Shown here one piece after another: positions 23,839 to 33,368 of a stretch of 49,813 nucleotides of DNA. Both the position numbers and the translations under genes were made by a program. Under the pieces are notes generated by a model that saw nothing but the letters and a program-made list of their open reading frames with translations, was not told the DNA's origin and did no database searches. Position 1 is the first letter of the stretch. Each line of letters starts with the position of its first letter. This stretch comes from DATMNI01 sp035570275 (GTDB lineage Bacteria > Acidobacteriota > Terriglobia > Bryobacterales > Bryobacteraceae): positions 1 through 49,813 of the forward strand of contig DATMNI010000137.1 of the NCBI GenBank assembly GCA_035570275.1. Direction: 5' to 3'.

Positions 23839-25350
23839 TCACATCCGCCAGTTGATGGCGAAGGTGAGCCTGTTTTCATGTTTCGCGACGTCCGGAACGA
23901 ACGGGCCCGCCGTCCCCAGCCAACCGTCCGGCGAAGTCGTGCCACCGTGACCGGCGAAGTAGGGGACGTTGGAATGGCGGCTGATAAACTCGAAACGGAA
24001 CGCTAGAAAATCAGTGGGCAGGATGTCAAAGGTAGAAGTGAGATCCCACAGCTTAAGGCTGTAGTTGTCAGGTCCGGGCGGGAATCCGGCAGGCGTCGGA
24101 AGGTAAGCAAGGTAGCGGCCGGGATTCGTCACTCCCTCGGCCCGGAAGGACCAGGCTAAATGATCGTGGCTAAACCAGATTCGGTTTGCCAGGGACGAGC
24201 CGAACATATACTCTTTGCGTCCGGGAAACGGGTTCACGCCGTCCCACTGGTTCCCGAAATGGGTGTTGAGACTCAGCGCCATCTTCGAGATGCCGGCTGA
24301 TTGCGGGCGATTGAAATAGCGGGCGAGAATACTATCGTCGTGCTGGAACCGCTTGCGATGCGGGTCGTCTTTGGTGTCGGTGCCATAGTAGAAGTTGGCG
24401 ACAAAACCGAGAGACTCGTTGGGGCGCCAGTAGTTGGACAACCCTACGGAGTTGTTCTTGCTCCACTTCCCGTAAGTCTGATACCCGTTCATGAACCAGG
24501 GCTCGATCTTGATCTTGTCCGTTGGAAAGATCTGGATGCGGGCTCCCGAGAAATAAAAAGGCGTGAGATCGGAAAGGAAGGAACGGTTGTAGTTCCAGTT
24601 TTCGCCGAGAAGATAGCTTTCCAGGCCAATGTAGGAGTAGAAGTAGCCGGCTTCGACGTTAACGCCATTCCATTGGTCGAAATGGTAGCCCCCGAGGGCC
24701 TCACCGATGTACTTGTTATTGGCCACGCTGAGGTTTCGGCCCCGGTTCACGGTGCCGTCCAGATCTTGGGTGACGGCGAGCTGGTTGCCGGCCTGGAGGG
24801 TGATCTTGCCGAGCACATTTTTGTAGTTGGTGTCGATACCGATAGTGGCATTGTTGATCTGCCACTCGGTGTTGCGGCCGACTGCGCCGCTGCCGATGAT
24901 GGTATCGTCGCGCGGCTGATTGAAGGAATAGCCGTAATAGGTATCCAGATAAAGGTTGACTGTGGCAAAGGAGTTGGAGAGCGGCTGCGACTTTTGCCGG
25001 CTCTGGCCGTTCATCCAGGTGAAGTCGCCGAAGGCGAATGGCGCGGGTTTGGCGGCGGGAGGTTCGGCGGCGGTCATACTCGGGCCGCCCGGTGTGGGCG
25101 TTGCCGGCGGCGATTCGACAGCGGGCTTGATTGCCGGCACAGCCGGAACGGTTTGATAAGCCGCCAGCTTCGCTTCCACCGCTGCGAGGCGGCTCTTCAG
25201 TTCTCCGATCTCCGCGACCAGAGTCTGCACTTCCTGGCTGGTGGGCGCGGCTTGGGCAAATACCTCGACAGTCCCGCATGCCAGCAGCGTGGTGGCGAGT
25301 GCGAGACGGGCAGGCCGGGCCGCGGCATAAGGCGCAAAGGGCTTCTTCAT
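23839..25350 (-). CDS. Outer-membrane beta-barrel porin (BBP2/OmpL-like)
   Basis: A 503-residue outer-membrane protein. After the leader (about residues 1-32, RLALATTLLACGTVEVFAQ) comes a short coiled coil, VQTLVAEIGELKSRLAAVEA, and a Pro/Ala-rich linker. The barrel region is rich in alternating aromatic strands: FTWMNGQSRQKSQPL, TVNLYLDTYYGYSFNQPRDD, NVEAGYFYSYIGLESYL, NDNYSLKLWDLTSTFDI-like PDNYSLKLWDLTSTFDIL. It ends with a phenylalanine/aromatic terminal strand FRFEFISRHSNVPYF then LTFAINWRM. DTYYGYSFNQP is typical of the putative beta-barrel porin-2 family. Likely a diffusion porin; substrate unknown. Confidence 0.83.
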   Translation of the reverse strand: MKKPFAPYAAARPARLALATTLLACGTVEVFAQAAPTSQEVQTLVAEIGELKSRLAAVEAKLAAYQTVPAVPAIKPAVESPPATPTPGGPSMTAAEPPAAKPAPFAFGDFTWMNGQSRQKSQPLSNSFATVNLYLDTYYGYSFNQPRDDTIIGSGAVGRNTEWQINNATIGIDTNYKNVLGKITLQAGNQLAVTQDLDGTVNRGRNLSVANNKYIGEALGGYHFDQWNGVNVEAGYFYSYIGLESYLLGENWNYNRSFLSDLTPFYFSGARIQIFPTDKIKIEPWFMNGYQTYGKWSKNNSVGLSNYWRPNESLGFVANFYYGTDTKDDPHRKRFQHDDSILARYFNRPQSAGISKMALSLNTHFGNQWDGVNPFPGRKEYMFGSSLANRIWFSHDHLAWSFRAEGVTNPGRYLAYLPTPAGFPPGPDNYSLKLWDLTSTFDILPTDFLAFRFEFISRHSNVPYFAGHGGTTSPDGWLGTAGPFVPDVAKHENRLTFAINWRM

Positions 25351-25505
25351 CGGGGGTGCTCCAGACGGGTGTTAGGACACTCAAAGAATACAACGGCGCG
25401 CCGCGGACCGCATTGGCGAAATCTAAGCTAAGCCAGCCTGTTTCTTGACGCGGGGTTGGCAGGCCGCCGTCACTCAAGCACCGCGCCGAAGGGTGGGATA
25501 CTGAG

Positions 25506-25746
25506 TTGGTGCCGACTGTTCTGCGCTCGGGTCCGTATCGAGTGTACTTCTACAGTCACGAACCGGACGAACCACCGCATGTCCATGTCGATCGTGACGA
25601 TCAGTCAGCCAAGTTCTGGCTGAAGCCAGTGGCATTGGCCCGGAACCTGGGATTCAGTCCAGTAGAGCTTCGCCGAAATACAAGGTATGCTGAAAGAAAA
25701 CGAGGGCACCCTACTGGAGAAATGGAATGCAAGCTTCGGACGTTAA
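25506..25746 (+). pseudogene. DUF4160 protein gene with a one-base frameshift
   Basis: The frame starts VPTVLRSGPYRVYFYSHEPD then EPPHVHVDRDDQSAKFWLKP, the DUF4160 signature, and runs to FSPVELRR. An extra A in the AAA run at 25676-25678 then shifts the frame. The +1-corrected frame gives IQGMLKENEGTLLEKWNASF-GR and the TAA at 25744-25746, exactly the family ending. Length after correction is about 80 residues, normal for the family. DUF4160 and DUF2442 genes are commonly adjacent and behave like toxin-antitoxin partners; the function is not established. The homopolymer position makes a sequencing error a serious alternative. Confidence 0.8.
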
Positions 25747-26002
25747 GCCGGGTGAGCGCGTCAAAGACGCGCGTCTCACGGAGGACACATTGGCAGTCGA
25801 TCTCATCGACGGACGCACGATCATCGTTCCACTGGCGTGGTACCCAAGGCTTCTGGAAGCCACTCCGGAACAGCGTCAGCACTGGCAGATTAGCGGCGCT
25901 GGCTACGGTCTCCACTGGCCCGAAGTGGATGAGGACCTGAGTACCGAAGGCCTTTTGCGTGGAGCGCCCGCAGCGGCCCAACCGGCTGCGCGACGCGTGT
26001 AG
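25727..26002 (+). CDS. DUF2442 domain protein (partner of DUF4160)
   Basis: A 91-residue protein whose ATG overlaps the end of the DUF4160 gene by 20 nt. DUF2442 features are VKDARLTEDTLAVDLIDGRT, IIVPLAWYPRLLEATPEQRQ and GYGLHWPEVDEDLSTEGLLR (the WPxxDEDxSxxxLL ending). The C-terminal AAQPAARRV is a family-like tail. The pair is often placed in toxin-antitoxin-like modules. If the frameshift in DUF4160 is real, this gene is an orphan partner. Confidence 0.88.
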   Translation: MQASDVKPGERVKDARLTEDTLAVDLIDGRTIIVPLAWYPRLLEATPEQRQHWQISGAGYGLHWPEVDEDLSTEGLLRGAPAAAQPAARRV

Positions 26003-26020
26003 AGCCGCGAGCCCCGAGAG

Positions 26021-27886
26021 TCACATTTTCCCCTTCACCGCCGCATCGAACCCAATCCGGTTTTCATCCAGGATCGTCCCCATGGCCCGCTGCAACGCTG
26101 CCTTGGCCTTCACGTAAGAACTGAGCGCCGCCACTTCGGTGGACTTGGATTGCGCCAGCAGGCTTTCGTACTGGATCACGAAGAAGCTGGTGGATGCCCC
26201 CACTTCGAACTTGGCTTGTTCGGCCTCCAGCGATTCCTGCTGCAAACGGCGGGCTTCGACGGCGGCTTCGTAGGACGAACGGGCGCGCCGCATAGCGATC
26301 AGGGCGTCTTCCACTTCCAGGCGCGCCTGGTTCTGCAACTGGCGCAGGCGGATCTCGGATTGCTTCACCTGCAACTCGTCGCGCGCCAGGTCCGCTTCGG
26401 CCACCCGGTTGTGGATGGGCAGCGTCATCTGCAGGCCGACGCCGTAGGTGGGGTAATTTCGCGAGAAGATCTGGTCGAGAACGCCGCCGAAGCCGCCGAT
26501 GAAACCGGGGTCGGGGCTGGTCCCTAATAACGGGTTGGCGGCCCCGGCCAGGCCGTTGTTCTGCATCACGCCCACCAGGTCCAGTTGCGGCCTGGTGGCA
26601 CTGCGCGAGCCGGCGAGGCCGATTTTTGAATTATCGATCTGCAATCGCGCCTGTCCCAGGTCGGGCCGATGCGCCAGGGCGTCGGACATCAGGTCTTGTA
26701 TGGGCCGGATCTCATCCTTCTCGGGGATGATGAGGGTGTCGGTCGGGATGACGTGGGCCGACTGTACTTCGGGGTCCTCATTTCCGCGCCGCGTAATGAC
26801 GTTTTTGAGAATGGCCTCCTGCTCTTCGCGGAGGCCGCGCGCATTGATCAGATCCTGCCGCGTGGAAAAAACCTGGGCGCTGGCGCGGGTCATTTCCACC
26901 GGCGCCAGGGTGCCTTCTTCCACCTGGGCCTTGGTGTCCGCCAGCAGCTTCTCGGCCAGAGTCACGGTTTCCTGTTTCACTTTTTCGTCGGCGTAGAGCG
27001 CCACGAAATCGGTATAGAGGCGGATCACGCCATAGACCGTCATGATGAGCTGCTGTTGGAAAAGCAGGCTGGTAATTTTTTGCTCATTGCCGGCAATCTG
27101 GATGAAGCGGCGGTTCAGACCCATTCCGTAGCCGCGCATCAGCGGCTGAGTGACGGTGAGGCCGAGCGAGGAACCGGTGTAAGGATTGTATCCGCTGCGC
27201 AGCGAGTTGACAGATTGCCGGCTGTTATTGAAATTCAGGCTGGCTTGGCCGCCGGTGGCGAATCCCTCCTGAATTCCGGCGTTGTACAGCGTGGTGGCAC
27301 TGACCAAAGAGTTGGAGCCGGTCTGCACCGTGCTGGTTTGCGGGGTGGTCTGGTGAGTCCAGTTCAACTGAGCCACCACCGCCGGGTCGTAGCTGGGAAT
27401 CGCGGTGCCGTTCGATTGCAGGACGGTCCCCTGCAGTGAAAGATTGGTTTGCGGTTCGCCAAGCACGCCCAATTCCAGCGCGTTGGTGGCGACCGAAGTG
27501 CCCGCCGTGGCGCGCCCTGCCGAGGCGGCGTTGGTCAACACCGGGCTCAGTGGGCCGCCGACGCCGGTGGGAACTTCCGAAAGCGTGAAGTTTAGGCCGC
27601 GATTCAATCCGCCGCCCTTAGCGCGCAGCAATTCGGTATCGCCCTGTGGCAGGGCGAAACGCTGGAGTTCGATATCCAGGTTATTCTCAATTGCCACCGC
27701 CAGCGCGTCCTGAACCGATAGGTAGAGGTTGCCGGCCCGCATCAGTTCGTGGACGCGAGGCGAGTTTTCGAAGCGTAGCGGCTGGGTGGCCTGGGGTGTC
27801 GCACGGGGAATGCCGGTCTGGGCCGCCAGGGTGGCTCCGAGGGCCAGGCCAATCAGGGAACGGGCAATCGGGGAACGAGGAATCAT
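26021..27886 (-). CDS. TolC-family outer-membrane efflux protein
   Basis: The outer-membrane channel of the RND pump, 621 residues. A signal peptide (SLIGLALGATLAAQ) is followed by two OEP repeats with the long periplasmic helices: YLSVQDALAVAIENNLDIEL, GVIRLYTDFVALYADEKVKQ, LADTKAQVEEGTLAPVEMTR, and in the second half MSDALAHRPDLGQARLQIDN, ARLEVEDALIAMRRARSSYE, AEQAKFEVGASTSFFVIQYE. The N-terminal region (about residues 90-260) is longer than in E. coli TolC and rich in Gly, Ser and Thr. It is the last gene of the operon; its ATG follows directly on the TAA of the adaptor gene (TAAATG). Confidence 0.93.
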   Translation of the reverse strand: MIPRSPIARSLIGLALGATLAAQTGIPRATPQATQPLRFENSPRVHELMRAGNLYLSVQDALAVAIENNLDIELQRFALPQGDTELLRAKGGGLNRGLNFTLSEVPTGVGGPLSPVLTNAASAGRATAGTSVATNALELGVLGEPQTNLSLQGTVLQSNGTAIPSYDPAVVAQLNWTHQTTPQTSTVQTGSNSLVSATTLYNAGIQEGFATGGQASLNFNNSRQSVNSLRSGYNPYTGSSLGLTVTQPLMRGYGMGLNRRFIQIAGNEQKITSLLFQQQLIMTVYGVIRLYTDFVALYADEKVKQETVTLAEKLLADTKAQVEEGTLAPVEMTRASAQVFSTRQDLINARGLREEQEAILKNVITRRGNEDPEVQSAHVIPTDTLIIPEKDEIRPIQDLMSDALAHRPDLGQARLQIDNSKIGLAGSRSATRPQLDLVGVMQNNGLAGAANPLLGTSPDPGFIGGFGGVLDQIFSRNYPTYGVGLQMTLPIHNRVAEADLARDELQVKQSEIRLRQLQNQARLEVEDALIAMRRARSSYEAAVEARRLQQESLEAEQAKFEVGASTSFFVIQYESLLAQSKSTEVAALSSYVKAKAALQRAMGTILDENRIGFDAAVKGKM

Positions 27887-29233
27887 TTACGGCTTCCCCG
27901 GGGCGTCTTTTTCCGGCGCTGACACGGGTTTGACTTTGACGCCTTCGCGGACCACGTCGCTGGCGTTGACGACGATTTTCTGACCGGGTTCCAGGCCGGA
28001 CAGCACTTCCAGGCGGTCGCCGTAATCGCGGCCCAACTGAATCAGCGTGAAATGTACGGCTCCATCGGGACCCACCACCGCTACCTGCGGACCATCGCTG
28101 CGCACCACCAGGGTATCGCCTGGAATCAACAGCGGCGGATTCTTCCGGGGCACCGACATATCCACCTGCGCGTACATTCCCGGCATCAGCACGCCGGCGC
28201 TATTCGAAACCCTTACCTCGGTGAGCAGGGTTCGAGTCGCCGGGTCGAGGGCGTTGGAAGTTCTGGCTATCTTTCCCATGAATTTGCGTCCAGGCAGTTC
28301 GGGGACGGTCAGGGTTGCGGTCTGCCCGGGGTGCACCGAATCGGCTTCGGTCTGCGGCAGGTTGATATAGGTGCGCAGGAAATCGGTCTGCGCGATGCGG
28401 AACATCAGCGTGTTGGATTCGGTGACCAGCGCGCCGGTGTCCACGTTTCGAACCGTGATCACGCCGGCAAACGGGGCGCGCACGGTCTGGTAAGTCTTCA
28501 ACTGGAGCAACCGGTCCAGGTTTGCCCGCGCCGCCCCCACGTTGCTGCGGGCTGACGCCACGGCTTTCCCCAGGGACTGCACGTTGGCCTGCTGCGATGT
28601 GTACTGCGCCTGGTATGTGTCGTTTTCCTGCTTCGAAACTACGCCGCGCTTCTGCAGATTCTCCCAGCGCGACGCGGTCACCTTGGCCAGGTCTTCGTTG
28701 CTTCGGCCCTGCTGCAGGTTGGCTTGAGCCTGTTCCACGGCGCTGTTGGTCTGGTCCAGGGCGGCCCGGGCCTGCAGGATTTGCTGGTCCAGTTCAGGCG
28801 CTTCAATCTCCGCCAGCACCTGCCCGTCCTTCACCCGGTCGCCTATATCCACATACCGTTTCTTGATGTAGCCGCTGGCCCGCGCCAGCACCGGTGCTTC
28901 CGTAACCGCCTGAATATTTCCAGGCAACACCAACTCGCTCAGTTTGTCCGAGCGCGTTACCGTGGTCACGGTAACGGTGGGCAGGGTCTGCGATGTGTCT
29001 ATCGATTCGGCTGCCAGCACTTCCTCGCGGCGGTGGCGCGGCAGATAACCCGTGAAGAACCCAATCACGATCAGGACCAGGATTACGACCGCCATCGACA
29101 CCAGGGCGCCGGTCGACGGACGCGAAGCGCGATGGGCGCCCGCCGGCTGGAGCTTTTTCTGCTCCTCCAACTGGCGCTTCAGTTCGGCGACTTCATCGCG
29201 CAAACGGTCTTCGGTGGTTTTGAGCTGGTTCAT
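27887..29233 (-). CDS. RND efflux periplasmic adaptor (membrane fusion protein)
   Basis: The periplasmic linker between permease and TolC channel, 448 residues. An N-terminal coiled-coil cytoplasmic stretch (TTEDRLRDEVAELKRQLEEQ) precedes a membrane anchor (VSMAVVILVLIVIGFFTGYL). The lipoyl/hairpin unit follows (ASGYIKKRYVDIGDRVKDGQ, VLAEIEAPELDQQILQARAA and AQANLQQGR). Its second lipoyl half is YQTVRAPFAGVITVRNVDTG. A beta-barrel domain follows (FRIAQTDFLRTYINLPQTEA, GRKFMGKIARTSNALDPATR) and then the membrane-proximal domain. The start codon shares one base with the stop of the permease gene (TAATG). Confidence 0.93.
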   Translation of the reverse strand: MNQLKTTEDRLRDEVAELKRQLEEQKKLQPAGAHRASRPSTGALVSMAVVILVLIVIGFFTGYLPRHRREEVLAAESIDTSQTLPTVTVTTVTRSDKLSELVLPGNIQAVTEAPVLARASGYIKKRYVDIGDRVKDGQVLAEIEAPELDQQILQARAALDQTNSAVEQAQANLQQGRSNEDLAKVTASRWENLQKRGVVSKQENDTYQAQYTSQQANVQSLGKAVASARSNVGAARANLDRLLQLKTYQTVRAPFAGVITVRNVDTGALVTESNTLMFRIAQTDFLRTYINLPQTEADSVHPGQTATLTVPELPGRKFMGKIARTSNALDPATRTLLTEVRVSNSAGVLMPGMYAQVDMSVPRKNPPLLIPGDTLVVRSDGPQVAVVGPDGAVHFTLIQLGRDYGDRLEVLSGLEPGQKIVVNASDVVREGVKVKPVSAPEKDAPGKP

Positions 29234-32200
29234 TACAAGTCCTCGCGCAACAACGTCTGGTCGCGCATGTACTCCTGCTCCTCATCCAGGATCCGCCGCT
29301 CAAAATCGATGGGCGGGTTCTTGCGCAACAGGCTGTAAACTAATGGAACCACAAAAAGCGTTGTGATGGTAGCCAGGAGGAGGCCCCCAATCACGGCGCG
29401 CCCCAGGGGGGCATTCTGCTCGCCGCCTTCACCCAGGCCGAGGGCCATGGGCAGCATGCCGATGATCATCGCGCTGGCCGTCATAATGACGGGGCGGATG
29501 CGCGTGTGCCCTGCGGAAAGGGCCGCCGACCGCGCATCCAGCCCCTCCACGCGCTCGTCGTTGGCGAAAACCACCATCAGAATACTGTTCGCGGTAGCCA
29601 CCCCAATGCACATGATGCTGCCCATGAGCGAGGGAACGCTGAAGGTGGTTTGCGTGATGAAGAGCATCCAGACGATGCCCGCCAGCGCGCCGGGCAGCGC
29701 CATCAGAATGATGAAGGGGTCCAACCAGGATTGGAAGTTGACCGCCATCAGCAGATAAACCAGCACCACCGCGAAGATCATCCCCAGGCCCAGGCGGTAG
29801 AAGGAAGTCTCCATGGTTCTCAACTGGCCGCGGATATCGATGCTGCTGCCGCGCGGCAGTTTGGGTATGAACTGCTGGACCACCTTTTCCACCGCGGCGC
29901 CCACACTGCCCAGGTCGCGCCGGTCGACGTTGGCGTAGACATCGAAAACCGGCTGCACGTTGTAGTGATTGATGATCGCCGGCGCCACGCTCCGGCTTAC
30001 GCCGACCAGGTTGGAGAGCAGTTGCGGACCGGCCGAACTCGACCCCGGATTACCATAGGCGAGCGAAGCCTGGCTGGGGCCGGCGCCGATACCGGTTACG
30101 TTGGACGACCCGGCGAGCGAAGTGGCGGTGTTGGAGTTGACCGCCGAGAACGGCGCACTGATGGGAGTCCGCAGCACCGCTTCCAGCGAATCGTTGCGAT
30201 ATTGCGGAGTTTGTACGGCGACGTTGTAGCTGACGCCCGTTCTCCAATCCAGGAATTGCGTGGGGGCAATCTGGCCGCTGGAACTCAGCGAGATCAACAA
30301 GCTGGTGGCGACATCCCGCTGAGTCAGTCCCACCTGGCTGGCTTTGCTGCGGTCCACGTCGAGATCGATTTCCGGGTAGTCCACAATCTGGTGGATGTGA
30401 ACGTCGGCCGCGCCGGGGATCCGCGTCAATTGGGCAGCGATTTGCTGCGCGATCGGGTAGTTGGCGGCGACGTTGTGCCCCACCACCTGGACATCGATGG
30501 GCGCCGGCAATCCGAAGTTCAGAATCTGGTTGGTGATATTGGCCGCTTCGAAGAAGAAAACCACGTCGGGGAACTTCGCATTCAGGCGCTTGCGCAAGCG
30601 GCCAATATATTCCGATGTGGGGGCGTGCTCGCCGGGTTTGAGCGAAATCAGGATGTCTCCATCGCCAGTGCCCAGCGAGGGGTTATCGCCGAAGGCCAGG
30701 TTGAAACCGCCATTGGGAATACCGATGTTATCGATGATGTTCTCGATTTCGCGGGGCGGCACCACCTGGCGGATTTCGTTCTCGATGTCCGCAAAGATCA
30801 TCTCGGTTTTTTCGAGGCGCGTGCCGGAGGGCGCCTGGGCATGCAGCCGCATAGCGCCGGAATCCACGGTCGGGAAGAAGTCGCGGCCAACTAATGGCGC
30901 CAGGCACAGCGAACCTGCTACGAACAGGCCAAACCCGGCCAGCACAGGGCCGCGGTGGTCCAGACACCAGTGCAGCAGGCCTGCGTAGGAGGACCGCATC
31001 ATTTCGAAGCGCCGGTTGAACAGGTAGTGCACGCGCCAGATGAGGCCGGTTCCGCCTTCGGCATGCTCGCCCAGGGCATACAGCGCTACTTCGGGCTTCA
31101 GCATGTAATGCACCATGGTCGGGATGAGGGTCCGGGAGAGAAAATAGGACGCCATCATGGCGAAGACCACCGCCAGGGCCAGAGGCGTGAACAGGTATTT
31201 GGCGGCGCCGGTGAGCAGCAGCACCGGCACGAACACGATGCAGATGGAAAGCGTGGAAACGAAGGCCGGCGCGGCGATCTGTTGGGCGCCATCGAGCACC
31301 GCCCGCACCAGTGGTTTGCGCATGGCCATGTTGCGGTGGGTGTTTTCCAGTTCCACGGTGGCGTCATCCACCAGGATGCCCACGGCCAGTGCCAGTCCGC
31401 CCAAAGTCATCACGTTGGTGGTCTGGCCCAACAGGTTCAGGATGATCAGCGAAACCAGGATCGACAGCGGAATCGAAATGCAGACGATGATGGTGCTGCG
31501 CCAGCTTCCCAGGAACAACAGGATCATCATGCCGGTCAGGCAAGCCGCCATGGTGGCTTCGCGCACTACGCCGCTGATGGCGGCGCGCACGAACAGCGAC
31601 TGATCGAACAATTGCCTGACCTTCAGCGCCGGCGGCAGACCCGCCAGAATCTTAGGCATGGCCTCCTTCACGTCATTCACCACCGCCAGCGTGGAGGCTT
31701 TGCCGCTGCGCATCACCGTGAGCAGGGCGCCGCGGGTGCCATTAGTCCGCACGATGCTGGTCTGCACCGAGTAACCATCGCGAACCTGCGCCACATCCCG
31801 CACGTAGACGGTGGCCCCATTGACCACCCGCAGAGGCAGGTTGTTGAGGTCATCCACCAGGCGCGGGGCGTTGTTCAACTTCACCTGGTAATCCTTGTCG
31901 CCGATCTTGGCGGTTCCCGCGGGAAAGATCAGGTTCTGGTTGGCGAAGGCGGCCGAAACATCGGTTGCAGAAAGTCCCTTGGCGAACATCTGATCCGGAT
32001 TGATATCCACCATCACGGACCGGAACTTGCCGCCGTACGGCAGGGGAACCGACGCTCCCTGAATGGTGGCCAACTGGGTGCGAATGAAGTTTTGCCCCAT
32101 GTCGAACAATTCCTGTTCGCTCATGGTCTGGCTCTCCAATCCCAACTGGATGATGGGCACGCTGGAGGCATCGTACTTTATGATGGCGGGAGGAGTGATG

Positions 32201-32568
32201 CCTGGCGGCAAGGGGCGCAGCAGGGTTTGCGCGATGGCGGTAATCTGCGACAGGGCGACTTCGATCTTGGCGGCGGGCTGGAAGTACACGCGGGTTACGG
32301 ATACCCCGCTGTACGCCTGCGATTCGATGTGCTCGATATCGTTGACGGTGGTGGTCATGGAGCGCTCGAAGTAAGAAAGCACCCGCTTTTCCATCTCTTC
32401 GGGCGACATGCCGGAATACTGCCAGACGATGCTGACCACCGGGATATCGATATAGGGAAAAATATCCACCGGCATCGTAATAATGGCGGAGACGCCCAGA
32501 ATCGCGATCAGGAGCGACACCACCACAAAGGTATAGGGACGCCGAAGGGCTAATCTAACAATCCACAT
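29233..32568 (-). CDS. RND multidrug efflux permease (AcrB/MdtC-like)
   Basis: A proton-driven inner-membrane pump of 1111 residues, first gene of a three-gene operon. The N-terminus MWIVRLALRRPYTFVVVSLL is the first transmembrane helix, followed by the porter domain start DIFPYIDIPVVSIVWQYSGM. The proton-relay helix is visible as GGLALAVGILVDDATVELEN (paired Asp). The second half repeats the fold: DHRGPVLAGFGLFVAGSLCL, then FAVVLVYLLMAVNFQSWLDP, and GEGGEQNAPLGRAVIGGLLL near the end. An insertion rich in Ser/Asn/Gly lies at about residues 815-855 (NSNTATSLAGSSNVTGIGAG). Together with the adaptor and TolC genes it makes a complete tripartite pump; no regulator is adjacent, and the substrate is unknown. 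Confidence 0.95.
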   Translation of the reverse strand: MWIVRLALRRPYTFVVVSLLIAILGVSAIITMPVDIFPYIDIPVVSIVWQYSGMSPEEMEKRVLSYFERSMTTTVNDIEHIESQAYSGVSVTRVYFQPAAKIEVALSQITAIAQTLLRPLPPGITPPAIIKYDASSVPIIQLGLESQTMSEQELFDMGQNFIRTQLATIQGASVPLPYGGKFRSVMVDINPDQMFAKGLSATDVSAAFANQNLIFPAGTAKIGDKDYQVKLNNAPRLVDDLNNLPLRVVNGATVYVRDVAQVRDGYSVQTSIVRTNGTRGALLTVMRSGKASTLAVVNDVKEAMPKILAGLPPALKVRQLFDQSLFVRAAISGVVREATMAACLTGMMILLFLGSWRSTIIVCISIPLSILVSLIILNLLGQTTNVMTLGGLALAVGILVDDATVELENTHRNMAMRKPLVRAVLDGAQQIAAPAFVSTLSICIVFVPVLLLTGAAKYLFTPLALAVVFAMMASYFLSRTLIPTMVHYMLKPEVALYALGEHAEGGTGLIWRVHYLFNRRFEMMRSSYAGLLHWCLDHRGPVLAGFGLFVAGSLCLAPLVGRDFFPTVDSGAMRLHAQAPSGTRLEKTEMIFADIENEIRQVVPPREIENIIDNIGIPNGGFNLAFGDNPSLGTGDGDILISLKPGEHAPTSEYIGRLRKRLNAKFPDVVFFFEAANITNQILNFGLPAPIDVQVVGHNVAANYPIAQQIAAQLTRIPGAADVHIHQIVDYPEIDLDVDRSKASQVGLTQRDVATSLLISLSSSGQIAPTQFLDWRTGVSYNVAVQTPQYRNDSLEAVLRTPISAPFSAVNSNTATSLAGSSNVTGIGAGPSQASLAYGNPGSSSAGPQLLSNLVGVSRSVAPAIINHYNVQPVFDVYANVDRRDLGSVGAAVEKVVQQFIPKLPRGSSIDIRGQLRTMETSFYRLGLGMIFAVVLVYLLMAVNFQSWLDPFIILMALPGALAGIVWMLFITQTTFSVPSLMGSIMCIGVATANSILMVVFANDERVEGLDARSAALSAGHTRIRPVIMTASAMIIGMLPMALGLGEGGEQNAPLGRAVIGGLLLATITTLFVVPLVYSLLRKNPPIDFERRILDEEQEYMRDQTLLREDL

Positions 32569-32623
32569 GGGTTACACACGCTTGGCAGGGCTAACTCTAA
32601 TGATATCCGATTGTGCTTCTTTT

Positions 32624-32674
32624 TTGATGACGCCACGGGAGCAGCAGTCGGTAGCCATTTCGAGTCATGGGCGG
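32624..32674. repeat. Direct repeat, left copy flanking the Uma2 gene
   Basis: About 51 bp beginning TTGATGACGCCACGGGAGC and containing GTCGGTAGCC and TTTCGAGTCA. It matches the copy at 33369-33418 at about 46 of 51 positions. Confidence 0.85.
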
Positions 32675-32740
32675 CTGCGGAGTAGACAGCGCCGGGAGAC
32701 GAAGCTCTCGCAGGTCCCGTATAATCGGAAGCGTAACGCT

Positions 32741-33349
32741 ATGCCGACTATCGTCACGGATCTGCCTGCCCAGTTGAATACGCCGCGCAAGCGCTGGACC
32801 CGCTCGGAATATGAGGAGCTTTCGTCCGGCTTATTGGATGGTCAGCGGCTGGAACTCATTGAGGGAGAGTTAATCGACAAAATGGGCAAGAAGCGGCCGC
32901 ACGTGAATTCGGTTGGGCTGCTCGGGGACTGGCTGGTCGCCGCATTCGGAGCGCGCTTTGTACTCCAGGAGGCGCCGATCGATGTGGCGCCAGAGGACAA
33001 TCCTTCCAGCGAACCCGAACCCGATCTCCTCGTTTTGAAGCGAAATATGTCGCATTTCACCAGCAAGAATCCGCAACCAGACGATCTCCATCTGGTGGTT
33101 GAGGTGGCGGATTCCACGCTTGGTTTTGACCTCCGCACCAAAGCCGATCTCTACGCACGGGCCCGCATCGTCGAATATTGGGTGCTGGACGTTTCCGGCC
33201 GCCGCATGATCGTGCATCGCTATCCTCAAGACGGGCGCTATGCCTCCGTGGTGGCTTATGGCGCCGAGGAAAGCGTAGCCCCGCTGGCTGCGCCGGATTC
33301 GCACTTGAGGGTCAGCGACGCGTTTCTGGAAGACGCGTTTCTGGAATAG
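32741..33349 (+). CDS. Uma2-family PD-(D/E)XK nuclease-like protein
   Basis: A 202-residue protein of the Uma2 (DUF820) family, restriction-endonuclease-fold proteins abundant in cyanobacteria and some other phyla and thought to be mobile; their biological role is unsettled. The ATG at 32741 fits the family N-terminus, although the frame is open upstream. Features are RWTRSEYEELSSGLLDGQRL, ELIEGELIDKM, PEPDLLVLK (catalytic PD of the fold), DLHLVVEVADSTLGFDLRTK (the ExxDSTxxxDxxxK site) and YARARIVEYWVLDVSGRRMI. The end carries a six-residue tandem duplication (DAFLEDAFLE). The gene sits between two direct repeats, as if inserted as a unit. Confidence 0.88.
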   Translation: MPTIVTDLPAQLNTPRKRWTRSEYEELSSGLLDGQRLELIEGELIDKMGKKRPHVNSVGLLGDWLVAAFGARFVLQEAPIDVAPEDNPSSEPEPDLLVLKRNMSHFTSKNPQPDDLHLVVEVADSTLGFDLRTKADLYARARIVEYWVLDVSGRRMIVHRYPQDGRYASVVAYGAEESVAPLAAPDSHLRVSDAFLEDAFLE

Positions 33350-33368
33350 GATCGCCGCGGTCGCGGCC

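Noticed and set aside
29506..32553. Long plus-strand ORFs antisense to the RND permease
   Set aside because: His/Gln/Arg-rich mirror frames of a GC-rich gene; the opposite strand encodes a complete, motif-bearing permease.
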